A stretch of 64,000 nucleotides of DNA from Pararobbsia alpina (GTDB lineage Bacteria; Pseudomonadota; Gammaproteobacteria; Burkholderiales; Burkholderiaceae). This document shows positions 16,930-25,687 of the stretch, in pieces. The translations under genes and the position numbers were made by a program. Each line of letters begins with the position of its first letter. Positions within the stretch are counted from its first letter, which is position 1. The DNA is taken from the NCBI RefSeq assembly GCF_902859895.1, contig NZ_CADIKM010000001.1:1-64000 (forward strand), given 5' to 3'. The notes under the pieces were generated by a model that worked only from the letters and a program-made list of their open reading frames with translations, made no database searches and was not told the DNA's origin.

Positions 16930-17152
16930 CCCCTTGGAACGAAACCGCAGCAATTCATCAAGACGGTGAAATCGCACAATCGCGTCATCACTCTGGTCGT
17001 CGCATCGCAATGTTACGTCAGTGCCAATCCAGCCAAGAGATTCGACGCTCAGCCTATGGTGCACGTCCTTGATATAGATTTGGCTGTGACCATTCACGCC
17101 TAGGAACTCAAGTAGCTGCTCGATCCAGACGGTGATCGGCTTCGGTAGTGAC
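16930..17152 (-). pseudogene. Protein-like remnant on minus strand, unassigned
   Basis: Read on the minus strand the stretch gives an open, protein-like sequence: LPKPITVWIEQLLEFLGVNG, then HSQIYIKDVHHRLSVESLGW and a further run through DDQSDDAIVRFHRLDELLRF. It has no good start, and its 3' side runs into the integrase remnant. It looks like an internal piece of a gene brought in and cut by rearrangement. I do not recognise the family. Confidence 0.3.
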
Positions 17153-17251
17153 CTGTACCCATGTTATGTGTGGGGAGGGTCCTCCTCGGAGAGTGGCGCC
17201 ATGCGGAGCACAATACTCGCAATATTCGGCCAGCCATGAACTTTTAGATTT

Positions 17252-17277
17252 GCTTAACACTTTTTGGAGCTTAACAA
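17252..17277 (+). promoter_or_regulatory. Pair of GCTTAACA motifs before the phage-like gene
   Basis: GCTTAACAC (17252-17260) and GCTTAACAA (17269-17277) are direct copies 17 bases apart, the second ending exactly at the ATG. The same word recurs inside the gene (17461-17550), suggesting an operator recognised by a repressor, perhaps the product itself. Confidence 0.5.
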
Positions 17278-17919
17278 ATGACACTGGTTTCTCAGGCCGA
17301 ATATGCCCGCCGACTGGGTATTACGCGCGCTGCTGTCGCACAGTGGAAAAGCGCTGGGCGCCTTGTGCTGGAAGGCTCCAAGGTCAATGTTGAAGCGTCA
17401 GACGCACGCCTAAAAAAATACCGGCGCGCCGGATTGCCGGAAGACAACGAGGCTGCGAAAAGTGTTAAGCGTGGCCGCCCAAGTGTTAAGCAAGGTCAAG
17501 AAAGTGTTAAGCAAGCCGGACGACTCAACGCTGAACCGGTTTGCTTAACATGTGTAGAGGTGATGCGACGCCTGGCCGAACTGGATTGGACGCAGACTTT
17601 CGACTGGTCCGAAGCGGCGCAGGACGAGCGCGCACGACTGGCGGCGCAGTGCCTCGGCTGGCAGGCCGTCCGATCGGATGTGCGTGATGATGGTCATTGG
17701 GGAGGCTATCAGTTGCGCATCTCCTCATATGTGGCCGCGCATGGTCTGACCGAAGATGCGATACCCGCTGGCCACGGATTCGAGCTCGACGTGTGGGCCG
17801 TGCTCAAGGCGTGCCGCGCCGAGCTGGAGCCGATAGACGATGGCGAAGAGGTAAAGGTACGGCTGGACCTATTGCACCTGCTGGCGCACCCATTCACCGA
17901 GTACGACAAGCGGCTCTGA
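17278..17919 (+). CDS. Phage-like DNA-binding protein (Nu1/terminase-small-subunit-type N-terminus)
   Basis: The first 50 residues, MTLVSQAEYARRLGITRAAV and AQWKSAGRLVLEGSKVN, form a winged helix-turn-helix of the type found in phage Nu1-like terminase small subunits and related prophage proteins. Residues 62-82 are three heptads, SVKRGRP, SVKQGQE, SVKQAGR, forming a basic linker. The C-terminal part (VCLTCVEVMRRLAELDWTQT onward) is acidic and Trp-rich and matches nothing I know. The gene lies alone in the element remnant, without other phage genes. Six copies of GCTTAACA lie just before and inside it. It may be a leftover packaging gene or a repurposed regulator. Confidence 0.6.
   Translation: MTLVSQAEYARRLGITRAAVAQWKSAGRLVLEGSKVNVEASDARLKKYRRAGLPEDNEAAKSVKRGRPSVKQGQESVKQAGRLNAEPVCLTCVEVMRRLAELDWTQTFDWSEAAQDERARLAAQCLGWQAVRSDVRDDGHWGGYQLRISSYVAAHGLTEDAIPAGHGFELDVWAVLKACRAELEPIDDGEEVKVRLDLLHLLAHPFTEYDKRL
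17461..17550. repeat. 21-bp-phased AGTGTTAAGC repeats inside the phage-like gene
   Basis: AGTGTTAAGC occurs at 17461, 17482 and 17503, exactly 21 bp (two helical turns) apart, and its complement TGCTTAACA at 17542-17550. With the two upstream copies this makes six sites in 300 bp. At protein level the repeat encodes SVK heptads. Confidence 0.8.
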
Positions 17920-18647
17920 AAGCTCGCCCCAGCCGGCGGTGGGCAGAAACACCGGCACCTGTCGACGAAATGGAAGCGGTGTTCCTTCCTGGTCATGGTC
18001 AGGCCTTCACCGCGGCGGGCGACAGAATCTCGACCTCAGAGGGGGCATCACTTTGGACACCCCTTTTGCCTTAACTGCCGGGAATCCGGTAGTTTTCCAC
18101 TTTGAGGGGGAATGACCTTGGCGACCCGTCATTCCACTCTGAGCCACGCGACTGGCGTTTGTCGATAACCCGGCAACGTTGCCGCCTTTTAAACGGTGGG
18201 CGGGCCAATGCGCCGTTGGCAGGCGCGCATTTATGGGGCACAACCCCACGTGCCATTAAGGGGCATTGCGGTTAGATTGGTTTTGCCTCTTCCACACGGC
18301 AGAAGCAAGCAGTGTTAGGCCCGCTGGCCCGTGCGGGCTTTTTTTCGTCCAGAGTCTGTGTGCCCCGTTCCGACGAATCGGCGTTCGGAGAGACCTACAA
18401 AGGGTGCAATTTGAAATCTCACCCAATCGGTAGCTCCCCGGAAGGAAGCAAATATGATGGTAGGGTGCCTTTAAGAAAAGGAAATGCAAGACCGCGCCTT
18501 GGTCAATCTCGCAACCTACAACGGCCAGAAAAATTAGAACCCATCGAAACTAAAGAAGTTCGCGTAACCTGCCGTAATCAGGTTTGACTTAATGTCGTCA
18601 CGCGCACCGCGCAGCAAGCACGTCCGATCCCACTACGACAACAATCC
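17920..18647. other. Gene-poor right part of the element remnant
   Basis: About 730 bp without a supportable gene. It contains two related words in roughly mirrored settings, CACTTTGGACACCCC (18049-18063) and CCACTTTGAGGGGG, which look like insertion-sequence border scars, and an intrinsic terminator at 18319-18345. The last 60 bp precede the chemoreceptor start. Confidence 0.45.
18319..18345 (+). terminator. Intrinsic terminator
   Basis: GCCCGC (18319-18324) pairs with GCGGGC (18333-18338), followed by seven T residues. No gene directly precedes it now, consistent with a deleted or rearranged element gene. Confidence 0.8.
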
Positions 18648-20615
18648 ATGGGTATTCTTTTGCTTCGCCGCTCCAGTGTCGGCGCCAGGCTCGCGATACT
18701 CGCGTGCGCACTCGTCGCGGTGATCTTCGCCGCGTTCACGTGGTCCCTGACCCGCTCGGCAAGCACCCTCGTCAGCGGACAGGTGCTGCTACGCATTGCC
18801 GAAAAAGATCGTTCGCTCGCCGCGATGATCGAACTTTTCGACAAGGGTCTGTCGACTGAAGTCGGCCACTCGATGTCGCTGTTCGCCAGCTTTCTGCCGG
18901 CCGACTATTCGCTTGACGAAGCCCAGAAAGTCGACATCAATGGCGTCGCAACGCCGACCATCAAAGCCGGCGACAAGCCGCTCAATCTCGATTTCTCGAT
19001 CCCCGACCAGTTTCTCGAACGCAGTGGTGCGATCGCGACCGTATTCGCGCGCAGTGGTGACGACTTCGTGCGCGTCACCACGTCCCTGAAAAAGCAGGAC
19101 GGCTCGCGCGCGATCGGCACGCAGCTCGACCGCCACGGCCCGGCGTATGCGCCGATTCTCGCCGGCAAAACGTATACAGGCATTGCCGCGCTCTTTGGCA
19201 AACAGTTCATCACTCAATACAAGCCGGTGAGCGACGCCAGCGGCAGGGTGATCGGCGCGCTGTTTGTCGGCGTCGACCTGGACCCGCAGATCCAGTCCAT
19301 TGAAGACAGCATCCGCCAGTTGAAGATCGGCGACAGCGGCTATTACTTCGTGCTCGACGCGTCGAACGGGCCGGATCGCGGCAAGCTCGTCGTGCACCCG
19401 GCCGCGGGTGGCCGCCACGCCGACGAGGCGAACGCACCGTATAAAGCGATGCTCGAGGCGAAGGACGGGCAGCTCGCGTACACATCGAAGGACGCGACAC
19501 TCGGCGAAAGCACTGCGCGGGAGAAGTATGTGTCTTTCGTCACGGTGCCCGAATGGCATTGGCTGATTGGCGGCGTCGTGCCGCGCGACGAGGTGATGGC
19601 GGAAGTCATTACGACGCGCAACCGTTTTCTCCTGATTGGTTTCGTATTGGTTGCTGCATTCGCGGCGGTTTTCCTCCTCGCCGTGCGTCGGCTCGTGAGC
19701 CGTCCCCTCAACGATGCGGTAAAGGCATCGGAACGCTTCGCATCGGGGGACCTTAGCGTGCGTATAGGCGGTGGCCGCGCCGATGAAATCGGCCGGCTGA
19801 TGAATGCGATCGACGGCATCGGAGAGGGTCTCGCGCGCATCGTCACGCAAGTGCGAGGGGCGTCGGCGGACATGACGAAGGGCACCACGAAGATCGCCGC
19901 GGGCAGCGGCGACATCGCCGCCCGTGTCGCGACCCAAGCGAGCAGTCTCGAGGAAACGGCCGCGAGCATGGAGCAGATCACGTCGACCGTGCAACAGAAC
20001 GCCGACCATGCCGCACAGGCGAACACACTGGTATCGAGCACTTCGGAAGCAGCACTTGAAGGCAGTCGCGCAGTAGAACGCGTCGTGTCCACGATGGGTG
20101 ACATCAGCCGCTCGTCGCAGAAGATCGCGGACGTCACGACGGTTATCGAAGGCATTGCGTTCCAGACCAACATCCTCGCGCTGAATGCGGCCGTCGAAGC
20201 GGCGCGCGCTGGCGACCACGGCAAGGGCTTTGCCGTGGTCGCGTCAGAAGTGCGTGCGCTGTCAAAGCGCAGTGCGGCCGCGGCGAAGGAGATCGAAGCG
20301 CTGATCGGGGAATCGACCGCGCGGGTCGAGTCCGGCTTCCGGATCGCCGAAGAAGCGAGTACGGCGATGCACGGCATTGTCGAACGCGTCGATCAGGTGC
20401 GGGCGATCATGGTCGAGATCAGTGCGGCTTCGCGCGAGCAGTCCGGCGGTATCGAGCAAGTGAATCTCGCCGTCACGCAGATCGGCGAGGCGACGCAGCA
20501 GAATGCGACGATTGTCGGCGAAGCGGAGCGAGCCGCCTCCGAACTGCGCGCTCAGGCCGAGCGGCTCGCGCAGGTGGTCAGCGTGTTCAAGCTGGACACG
20601 TCCGGGCACGGCTGA
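18648..20615 (+). CDS. Methyl-accepting chemotaxis protein with Cache sensor domain
   Basis: A 655-residue membrane chemoreceptor. A signal-anchor helix (residues about 12-33, LAILACALVAVIFAAFTW) is followed by a long periplasmic Cache_3-Cache_2-type sensor (VFARSGDDFVRVTTSLKKQD, YTGIAALFGKQFITQYKPV, GDSGYYFVLDAS) and a second membrane helix near 325-347 (LLIGFVLVAAFAAVFLLAV). HAMP (RRLVSRPLNDAVKASERFA) and the signalling domain follow, with hairpin tip [20 protein letters not shown]. There is no C-terminal CheR pentapeptide. Such Cache sensors bind small organic acids or amines; the ligand is not deducible. Single gene. Confidence 0.95.
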   Translation: MGILLLRRSSVGARLAILACALVAVIFAAFTWSLTRSASTLVSGQVLLRIAEKDRSLAAMIELFDKGLSTEVGHSMSLFASFLPADYSLDEAQKVDINGVATPTIKAGDKPLNLDFSIPDQFLERSGAIATVFARSGDDFVRVTTSLKKQDGSRAIGTQLDRHGPAYAPILAGKTYTGIAALFGKQFITQYKPVSDASGRVIGALFVGVDLDPQIQSIEDSIRQLKIGDSGYYFVLDASNGPDRGKLVVHPAAGGRHADEANAPYKAMLEAKDGQLAYTSKDATLGESTAREKYVSFVTVPEWHWLIGGVVPRDEVMAEVITTRNRFLLIGFVLVAAFAAVFLLAVRRLVSRPLNDAVKASERFASGDLSVRIGGGRADEIGRLMNAIDGIGEGLARIVTQVRGASADMTKGTTKIAAGSGDIAARVATQASSLEETAASMEQITSTVQQNADHAAQANTLVSSTSEAALEGSRAVERVVSTMGDISRSSQKIADVTTVIEGIAFQTNILALNAAVEAARAGDHGKGFAVVASEVRALSKRSAAAAKEIEALIGESTARVESGFRIAEEASTAMHGIVERVDQVRAIMVEISAASREQSGGIEQVNLAVTQIGEATQQNATIVGEAERAASELRAQAERLAQVVSVFKLDTSGHG

Positions 20616-21075
20616 CGCATCGTTGCGTCACCTGATTGCTGCGACGTCTCGGACGTTGGATCTACGTCCGCACGGTGCGCGGAATAACCAGAAACTTCCT
20701 TATCCCGCACGGGCTACGCCGGCACCTGCACGGCCGCACGAACTATAGGGGTGTCCGGCGCTTACAGCGACAGCGGGCCCAGACTCCGGTAGCACGCCCC
20801 TCCGAACAGAAGGCGAGGGAATCGCATCACGGCGCCTATCCAAACATGTCGGGCACCCCATCGTTTGGCAATCGCGTTTGCGCGGCGCGATCGCCAACTT
20901 CGCGGATACGAGATGCAGACAATCGAATCCAATGCGCAAACGAGATGAGCCACATTCCTAGCGCCGGCGGCGTTCGTGCTCAGTAGAAAGCCCCCGCAGT
21001 TCTTATTACGATACGTGGGAAGGAACTGTCCTCGCGTGGAGAAATGAACAGGCACATTGACATGGGGGCCATAGC
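20616..21075. other. Intergenic stretch, no gene seen
   Basis: 460 bp without a supportable gene on either strand. The last bases (GGGGGCC, about 21063-21069) may serve as ribosome binding site for the next gene. It marks the left edge of a small accessory block. Confidence 0.5.
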
Positions 21076-21336
21076 ATGACGCTTTTTGTCATCATCCCGA
21101 CCGATCCAAACGTCATCGATGTTGAGGCTGAGATCGCCAAGTTGCTTCCTAACGATTCGTATCGCTTACCTCAGGGCGAATGGATTGTCAGATATTCGGG
21201 AACTACTCAGGAATTGTCGAACGCTTTGCTGATCACCGACGGAACCTCGGGGAATGCCGTCATCTTTGCGATTTCTGCATATTTCGGTCGCGCTCCCACG
21301 AATATTTGGGAATGGATAAAGACTAGATGGGGTTGA
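21076..21336 (+). CDS. Small protein of the 'SinR family' annotation type (paralogue 1)
   Basis: An 86-residue protein: MTLFVIIPTDPNVIDVEAEI, then DSYRLPQGEWIVRYSGTTQELS, then VIFAISAYFGRAPTNIWEWI. Such proteins are often labelled SinR family in databases although they are not obviously the Bacillus regulator. The alternation of a hydrophobic N-terminal strand (FVIIPT), helix, strand pair and second helix suggests a ferredoxin-like alpha-beta fold, which is inference. About half its residues are shared with the protein at 22954-23241, so the two are paralogues. They bracket the unknown 379-residue gene. Function is unknown. Confidence 0.7.
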   Translation: MTLFVIIPTDPNVIDVEAEIAKLLPNDSYRLPQGEWIVRYSGTTQELSNALLITDGTSGNAVIFAISAYFGRAPTNIWEWIKTRWG

Positions 21337-21418
21337 TATGGCAAGACCACAACCGGCGCGCAATAACCGGAATGGCGGGTGTTGCCCGGGCCGTGGCTCA
21401 ACTTAGCCGATCGCTCAC

Positions 21419-22558
21419 TTAAGGTGCTCTGAGTAGCACTTCAAAACGGCTCGGATCAGCGAGCTGGCGTGGCTGACGCCCCTGCCTGAGCCTCCCTGTC
21501 ACGCGGACATAAGCTCCGTTTGTCATGTGAGCACGATCCGCCTCTGCGTAATCATCAGCCGAGAGCACGGTCCTTGCTCGAACAGTCTCCCCCTCTTCCG
21601 CGAGCAATAGGGAAAGTACCACTGCACCGGATCGCCGCCCGTCTGCGCCCATCTCGCCGTCAAGGCGTTCGACGGTACCAATGAAGGTCTCCTCATGGTA
21701 AAGCTCGACAGCTCGCAGTTCTCGCCGTACCTCTTCAATGCGCGAAAAGTAATCGCGTTGAATACGCACCGTACGGGAAGCCAGACTACTCGCAACGCGT
21801 CGCAGCACTGACCAGTCAAACCCAACATCAAGAGAATTGTCCACCCGCTCGTCATGCATGGCGGAAATAGCCTCGCACAGGTTCGCCGATATCAGCGGTA
21901 CGGGGGACCGCTTCAACTCATCGACCAAGCGATCCAATGCGTCAGCCTCAATCGCGGTGGAAAGTTGCGATAAGGCGCGCTGCAAGACCAGCGTTACCTG
22001 CCGTACAAAAGGCGCGTCGCTCGCCCCCAACTCCGAGCTTCCATGGACCTCCATGGCGTTGATCGGACAGGCAATCCGCAAAACGAAGCTGCCATTCTCC
22101 GTTTGGCCGAAGCGGGCGGCATCCACAAACTGCGTCGCCTCGATCAAGGTTAGGCGAGGGTGGTTAATCCGTGGCAGCAGTACTGTGCAAGCCGCGGACT
22201 TCAGCAACTTCTCGGCGCTATTGACGAGCGTCGAGGCAAAACTCAATGGCAGCGCGCCATCGTTGCCATCAAAGAAGACGCGAATACGTAGAACGTCATC
22301 CCTTAGCGAATAGATTCTAGATATGAGTGTGTTACTGGATTGACCCGTCAACTCGGCCATTTTTTGTACGACAGCGAATACGGACTCCGCATAGTCAGGC
22401 GCGGTGAGGTCCATGGGAAATACCAGCTGTCGCCTGGCGAACCGTTCATTCTCCAGCACATACAAACGGTCTTTCAGAGCCTGCTCCAGCACGGCCCACC
22501 CTTGCGACTTGAGGAAATCGCGGAGATCTGTCGGGGCGATCGCTTTTCCCCCGTTCAC
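21419..22558 (-). CDS. 379-residue protein of unknown function
   Basis: I do not recognise a named family. The start is GTG at 22558 with GGGAGG eight bases upstream. The protein is soluble, without signal peptide or membrane segments. The first 60 residues form a small basic-acidic domain (DLRDFLKSQGWAVLEQAL), then mixed alpha-beta sequence with SLRDDVLRIRVFFDG and FGQTENGSFVLRIACPI. A helical segment (residues about 195-285) follows. The C-terminal 90 residues (ETFIGTVERLDGE, TVLSADDYAEADRAHMTNGA, YVRVTGRLRQGRQPRQL) look like a small beta-barrel of OB type. Similar proteins occur sporadically in accessory regions in my memory, sometimes near defence genes. No catalytic motif stands out. Confidence 0.75.
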   Translation of the reverse strand: MNGGKAIAPTDLRDFLKSQGWAVLEQALKDRLYVLENERFARRQLVFPMDLTAPDYAESVFAVVQKMAELTGQSSNTLISRIYSLRDDVLRIRVFFDGNDGALPLSFASTLVNSAEKLLKSAACTVLLPRINHPRLTLIEATQFVDAARFGQTENGSFVLRIACPINAMEVHGSSELGASDAPFVRQVTLVLQRALSQLSTAIEADALDRLVDELKRSPVPLISANLCEAISAMHDERVDNSLDVGFDWSVLRRVASSLASRTVRIQRDYFSRIEEVRRELRAVELYHEETFIGTVERLDGEMGADGRRSGAVVLSLLLAEEGETVRARTVLSADDYAEADRAHMTNGAYVRVTGRLRQGRQPRQLADPSRFEVLLRAP

Positions 22559-22953
22559 GTTATTGCCTCCCTATAGCAGGGGATGTCGTTTCGGGAAATG
22601 CAACTCATCAGTTCGATGAGCTGTGGTCCATCAAAACGCTGAGTCCTCGGCAAATACACCGTTTGGGCCGTCCTATTGGCGGACGCTTCGGCACCGCGAA
22701 GGCTCACCCAATACGCACATTTGTGCAATGAAAGCGCATCGTCCGTGTGAGTAATTGACCCAAACAGGCTCTAATGGGTCACGCGAGCCGTAGTGTCACG
22801 GCGCTTTTGCGGTCCGATGGTCTGTAAGTACCATGTGCTCGCCAATAGTATGGGCCGTAACCATCGATCACCCCTGCGGCAAAAAGCCGCATGGCGTGCC
22901 TCACGAGGATCCGCGCGATGCCAATGCCAACACTCTCCCAACACAGCGATTCA
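22559..22953. other. Intergenic stretch inside the accessory block
   Basis: 395 bp between two minus-strand genes. No supportable gene. It must contain the promoter of the 379-residue protein. Confidence 0.45.
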
Positions 22954-23241
22954 TCAATCATTCGTACGCAACGCCCCCCCACTCCACCTCGCCTTAATCC
23001 ACGCCCAAACATTCGCCGGCGCGAAGCCGAAATACTCCTCGATCGCGAACACGAGCGCACGCCCCCCTACACCAACCGCAGACGTCTCGAGCTTAATCGA
23101 CAGTTCCTCCGACGTCCCGTCGAACCTGACGAGCCATTCTCCGTTCGGCAACCGGTAGTGATCCTGCGAGAACGTTTCGTTGAGGGTGCGTTCAATCCCT
23201 GCAACATCCTTGGCTGTCGGAATGACGATGAACATCCTCAT
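22954..23241 (-). CDS. Small protein of the 'SinR family' annotation type (paralogue 2)
   Basis: A 95-residue protein: MRMFIVIPTAKDVAGIERTL, DHYRLPNGEWLVRFDGTSEE, ALVFAIEEYFGFAPANVWAW. It aligns end to end with the protein at 21076-21336, sharing IPT, YRLP-GEW-VR, GT-ELS, FAI--YFG-AP and WIK-RW, and carries an extra nine-residue polar tail. A second ATG two codons in (23235) is an alternative start. It reads toward the 379-residue gene but is 395 bp from it, so co-transcription is possible but unproven. Confidence 0.7.
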   Translation of the reverse strand: MRMFIVIPTAKDVAGIERTLNETFSQDHYRLPNGEWLVRFDGTSEELSIKLETSAVGVGGRALVFAIEEYFGFAPANVWAWIKARWSGGALRTND

Positions 23242-23840
23242 CGCCGCGCCGCCATGTGTTTTTTGAAGGCCATATGGGGTGTGACACTTGTATCAATATC
23301 AACCCCATCGTACAAGAAACCCCTTTCGGCATATCACCCGCAAGCGTTAATCGACGACATCGATTCATCCTGAAAAGGTGTATCGGCGATCGCGCCGCCC
23401 TAACCTCTTCGACGACGCACGATGGGCCTCAAACGGCTCATCCAGGCACTTGGAAAGGCGCTCACACCTCGTAGCGCCGAAGTGCTTCGCTTATAGAGAA
23501 AGCATGAGACCGACAGATACACGCAGCTTGTCGCGATCGATTTCGCTACTGCGCTGACGAGCAAGCGGTATTTTTCCGACAACGAACGATTCAGGTGACC
23601 TAACAAGACGTGGCAGCTTTCCGACATCTATTGATGCCGACGTCAAACTCGCTGAGATCGCGCCTGGGGACTACGGGCATGTATCGAAAGGCGAAGCCTT
23701 GCTAGATAGACTTGCCACGCGTCGTATGAACTTGCCACGGATGTCCACCCAGCCGACGCGTTCCCGCACAGGTTCCGCTACGGGGCTGCCTGGATCGAAA
23801 GAGGCCGCGGCAGTCCATCAAGCCTCTTCATTTCACCCCA
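23242..23840. other. Gene-poor stretch with possible rearrangement debris
   Basis: About 600 bp without a convincing gene on either strand. The only features are short open frames with poor composition. Confidence 0.45.
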
Positions 23841-25388
23841 TCAAACCGCCAAGCGAAACACCCCGACCACGTCACTCATCCGCACCGCCTGCTCCTGCAG
23901 CGAAGCCGCCGCCGCTGCAGCCTGCTCAACCAGTGCCGCGTTCTGCTGAGTCACTTCATCCATCTGGGTGACGGCCTTGTTGACCTGCTCGATCCCGTCG
24001 CTCTGCTGTTCGGACGCAGCGGCAATCTCGACCATGATGTCGGTCACGCGCTGCACGGCCTGGTTGATCTGCGTCATGGTCACGCCCGCGCGTTCGACGA
24101 GCTGTGTCCCATTGCCGACTCGCGTGACCGATTCGCTGATCAGCGCCTTGATCTCCTTCGCCGCAGACGCACTGCGCTGCGCAAGCGTGCGCACTTCGCC
24201 CGCGACGACGGCGAAACCGCGCCCCTGCTCGCCCGCACGAGCCGATTCCACCGCGGCGTTCAAGGCAAGAATATTGGTCTGGAACGCGATGCCTTCGATC
24301 ACGCTGATGATGTCCGCGATCTGCTTGGAGCTCGCGTTGATCTGATGCATCGTCGTGACGACTTCCGAGACCACCTCGCTGCCCTCATGCGCAACACCAA
24401 ACGCGTTACGCGCCAATTCGGATGCCTGCTTCGCATTGTCGGCGTTCTGGCGTACGGTCGAGGTCAGTTCCTCCATGCTCGATGCGGTCTCCTCCAGCGA
24501 GGCCGCCTGCTCTTCGGTCCGTTGCGACAGATTGGTATTGCCCGCCGAGATTTCTGCCGTTGCTGTGGCAATCGACTGCGCTCCATCACGGACGGACTCC
24601 ATCGTCCCGGTCAGTTTGGCTTGCATCGTGCGCAGCCCTTCCATCAGTCGGCCCATTTCGTCTCGCGAACGGACTTCGATATGACGACTTAGATCGCCGT
24701 CCGAAATGGCATTGAAATGACTGAGCGCCTCATCAAGCGGACCCGAGATCGATTTGCGCAAGGCGTTCCATGTATAAGCGGCCATTAACAGGCCGATCAG
24801 TAGACCCACTGCAGCCGCGCCGAGAATGAAATGGAAGCGGGTTTGTGCCGCCTCGTACAAGGCACTCGCCTGTGTAGCCTGCAACGCTTCGAGCGCAGCC
24901 GTGCGGTCGGAGACCTCATTGAACGGAACCGTCATTTTGTTGGAGATCAAATCGCCCAATACGGTCGTGTCATGGCGATGGATCGCGGCAAAAACCTGGG
25001 CGACCGGGCCAGACATGACGACCGCGCGCTTCGCTTCAACTTCTTCGCTCAGCTGCTTTTCCTTGGCCCCAGCCGGCAAGGCACGATAGGTCCGCCAGGC
25101 TTTGTCGGCAATATCGAACTGTTCTCGCGCATGCTTTTCGAGATTCGCAATGTCCGGACGATCCGGCTGTGCCGCAATCCGGTCGAGAACCAATCGTCCC
25201 CGAGCGATGAAAAAGTCGACCTTACCCAGTGCCGTGGCTGATACGAGTTGATTCGTGTAGAGCTGTTGCTGGTCTGCATTGCTCAATGCGATCCCTATTA
25301 CGCCAAGCGCCGCCCCAATTATCAGTAGCACGCTGAGAAAACCCATCGCCAGGGCGAGACGGGCGCGGATCGTAATATTCCGGAACAT
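23841..25388 (-). CDS. Methyl-accepting chemotaxis protein (Tar/four-helix-bundle sensor)
   Basis: A 515-residue chemoreceptor beginning MFRNITIRARLALAMGFLSV. A first membrane helix (residues about 10-32) is followed by a periplasmic four-helix-bundle sensor of TarH type (residues about 33-185; LYTNQLVSATALGKVDFFIA), a second helix (FILGAAAVGLLIGLLMAAY), HAMP, and the signalling domain with [20 protein letters not shown]. The start at 25388 is chosen over an upstream ATG because MFRNITIRARL is the usual beginning. The chain ends VGVFRLAV without a CheR-binding pentapeptide. It is one of three chemoreceptors in the window and is closely similar to the one at 32106 in its signalling half. Confidence 0.95.
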   Translation of the reverse strand: MFRNITIRARLALAMGFLSVLLIIGAALGVIGIALSNADQQQLYTNQLVSATALGKVDFFIARGRLVLDRIAAQPDRPDIANLEKHAREQFDIADKAWRTYRALPAGAKEKQLSEEVEAKRAVVMSGPVAQVFAAIHRHDTTVLGDLISNKMTVPFNEVSDRTAALEALQATQASALYEAAQTRFHFILGAAAVGLLIGLLMAAYTWNALRKSISGPLDEALSHFNAISDGDLSRHIEVRSRDEMGRLMEGLRTMQAKLTGTMESVRDGAQSIATATAEISAGNTNLSQRTEEQAASLEETASSMEELTSTVRQNADNAKQASELARNAFGVAHEGSEVVSEVVTTMHQINASSKQIADIISVIEGIAFQTNILALNAAVESARAGEQGRGFAVVAGEVRTLAQRSASAAKEIKALISESVTRVGNGTQLVERAGVTMTQINQAVQRVTDIMVEIAAASEQQSDGIEQVNKAVTQMDEVTQQNAALVEQAAAAAASLQEQAVRMSDVVGVFRLAV

Positions 25389-25687
25389 AATATGCCTTAA
25401 ATCAGATCTAGAGCCCGAGGGATGCTGACAGCAGCGCGACAAACGCAGTTGTCCGGGTTTACGGCAGATAAAGTCGGATTTGAAGGGTAAGTCTCACTCG
25501 AATATGGCAGATCTTCCGGCTACTCGCGCAGCTTGCTCACATTCGATCAAACGCCATTTCCCCGGTCTATTCCGCGCCTTGGCCGGTTTCGGGTTCGCTC
25601 ATACTGGCGGCATTTGCACGCCGCATGACAATTGTCGTCCGGCTTGAGTGTCCTCTTCTCCACCGCAGCCCCGGAGCGGTCCGCCGC

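Noticed and set aside
16209-18345. Complete genomic island or prophage at tRNA-Ser(TGA)
   Set aside because: Only one decayed integrase and one phage-like gene are present; no duplicated tRNA 3' end was seen to mark a right boundary.
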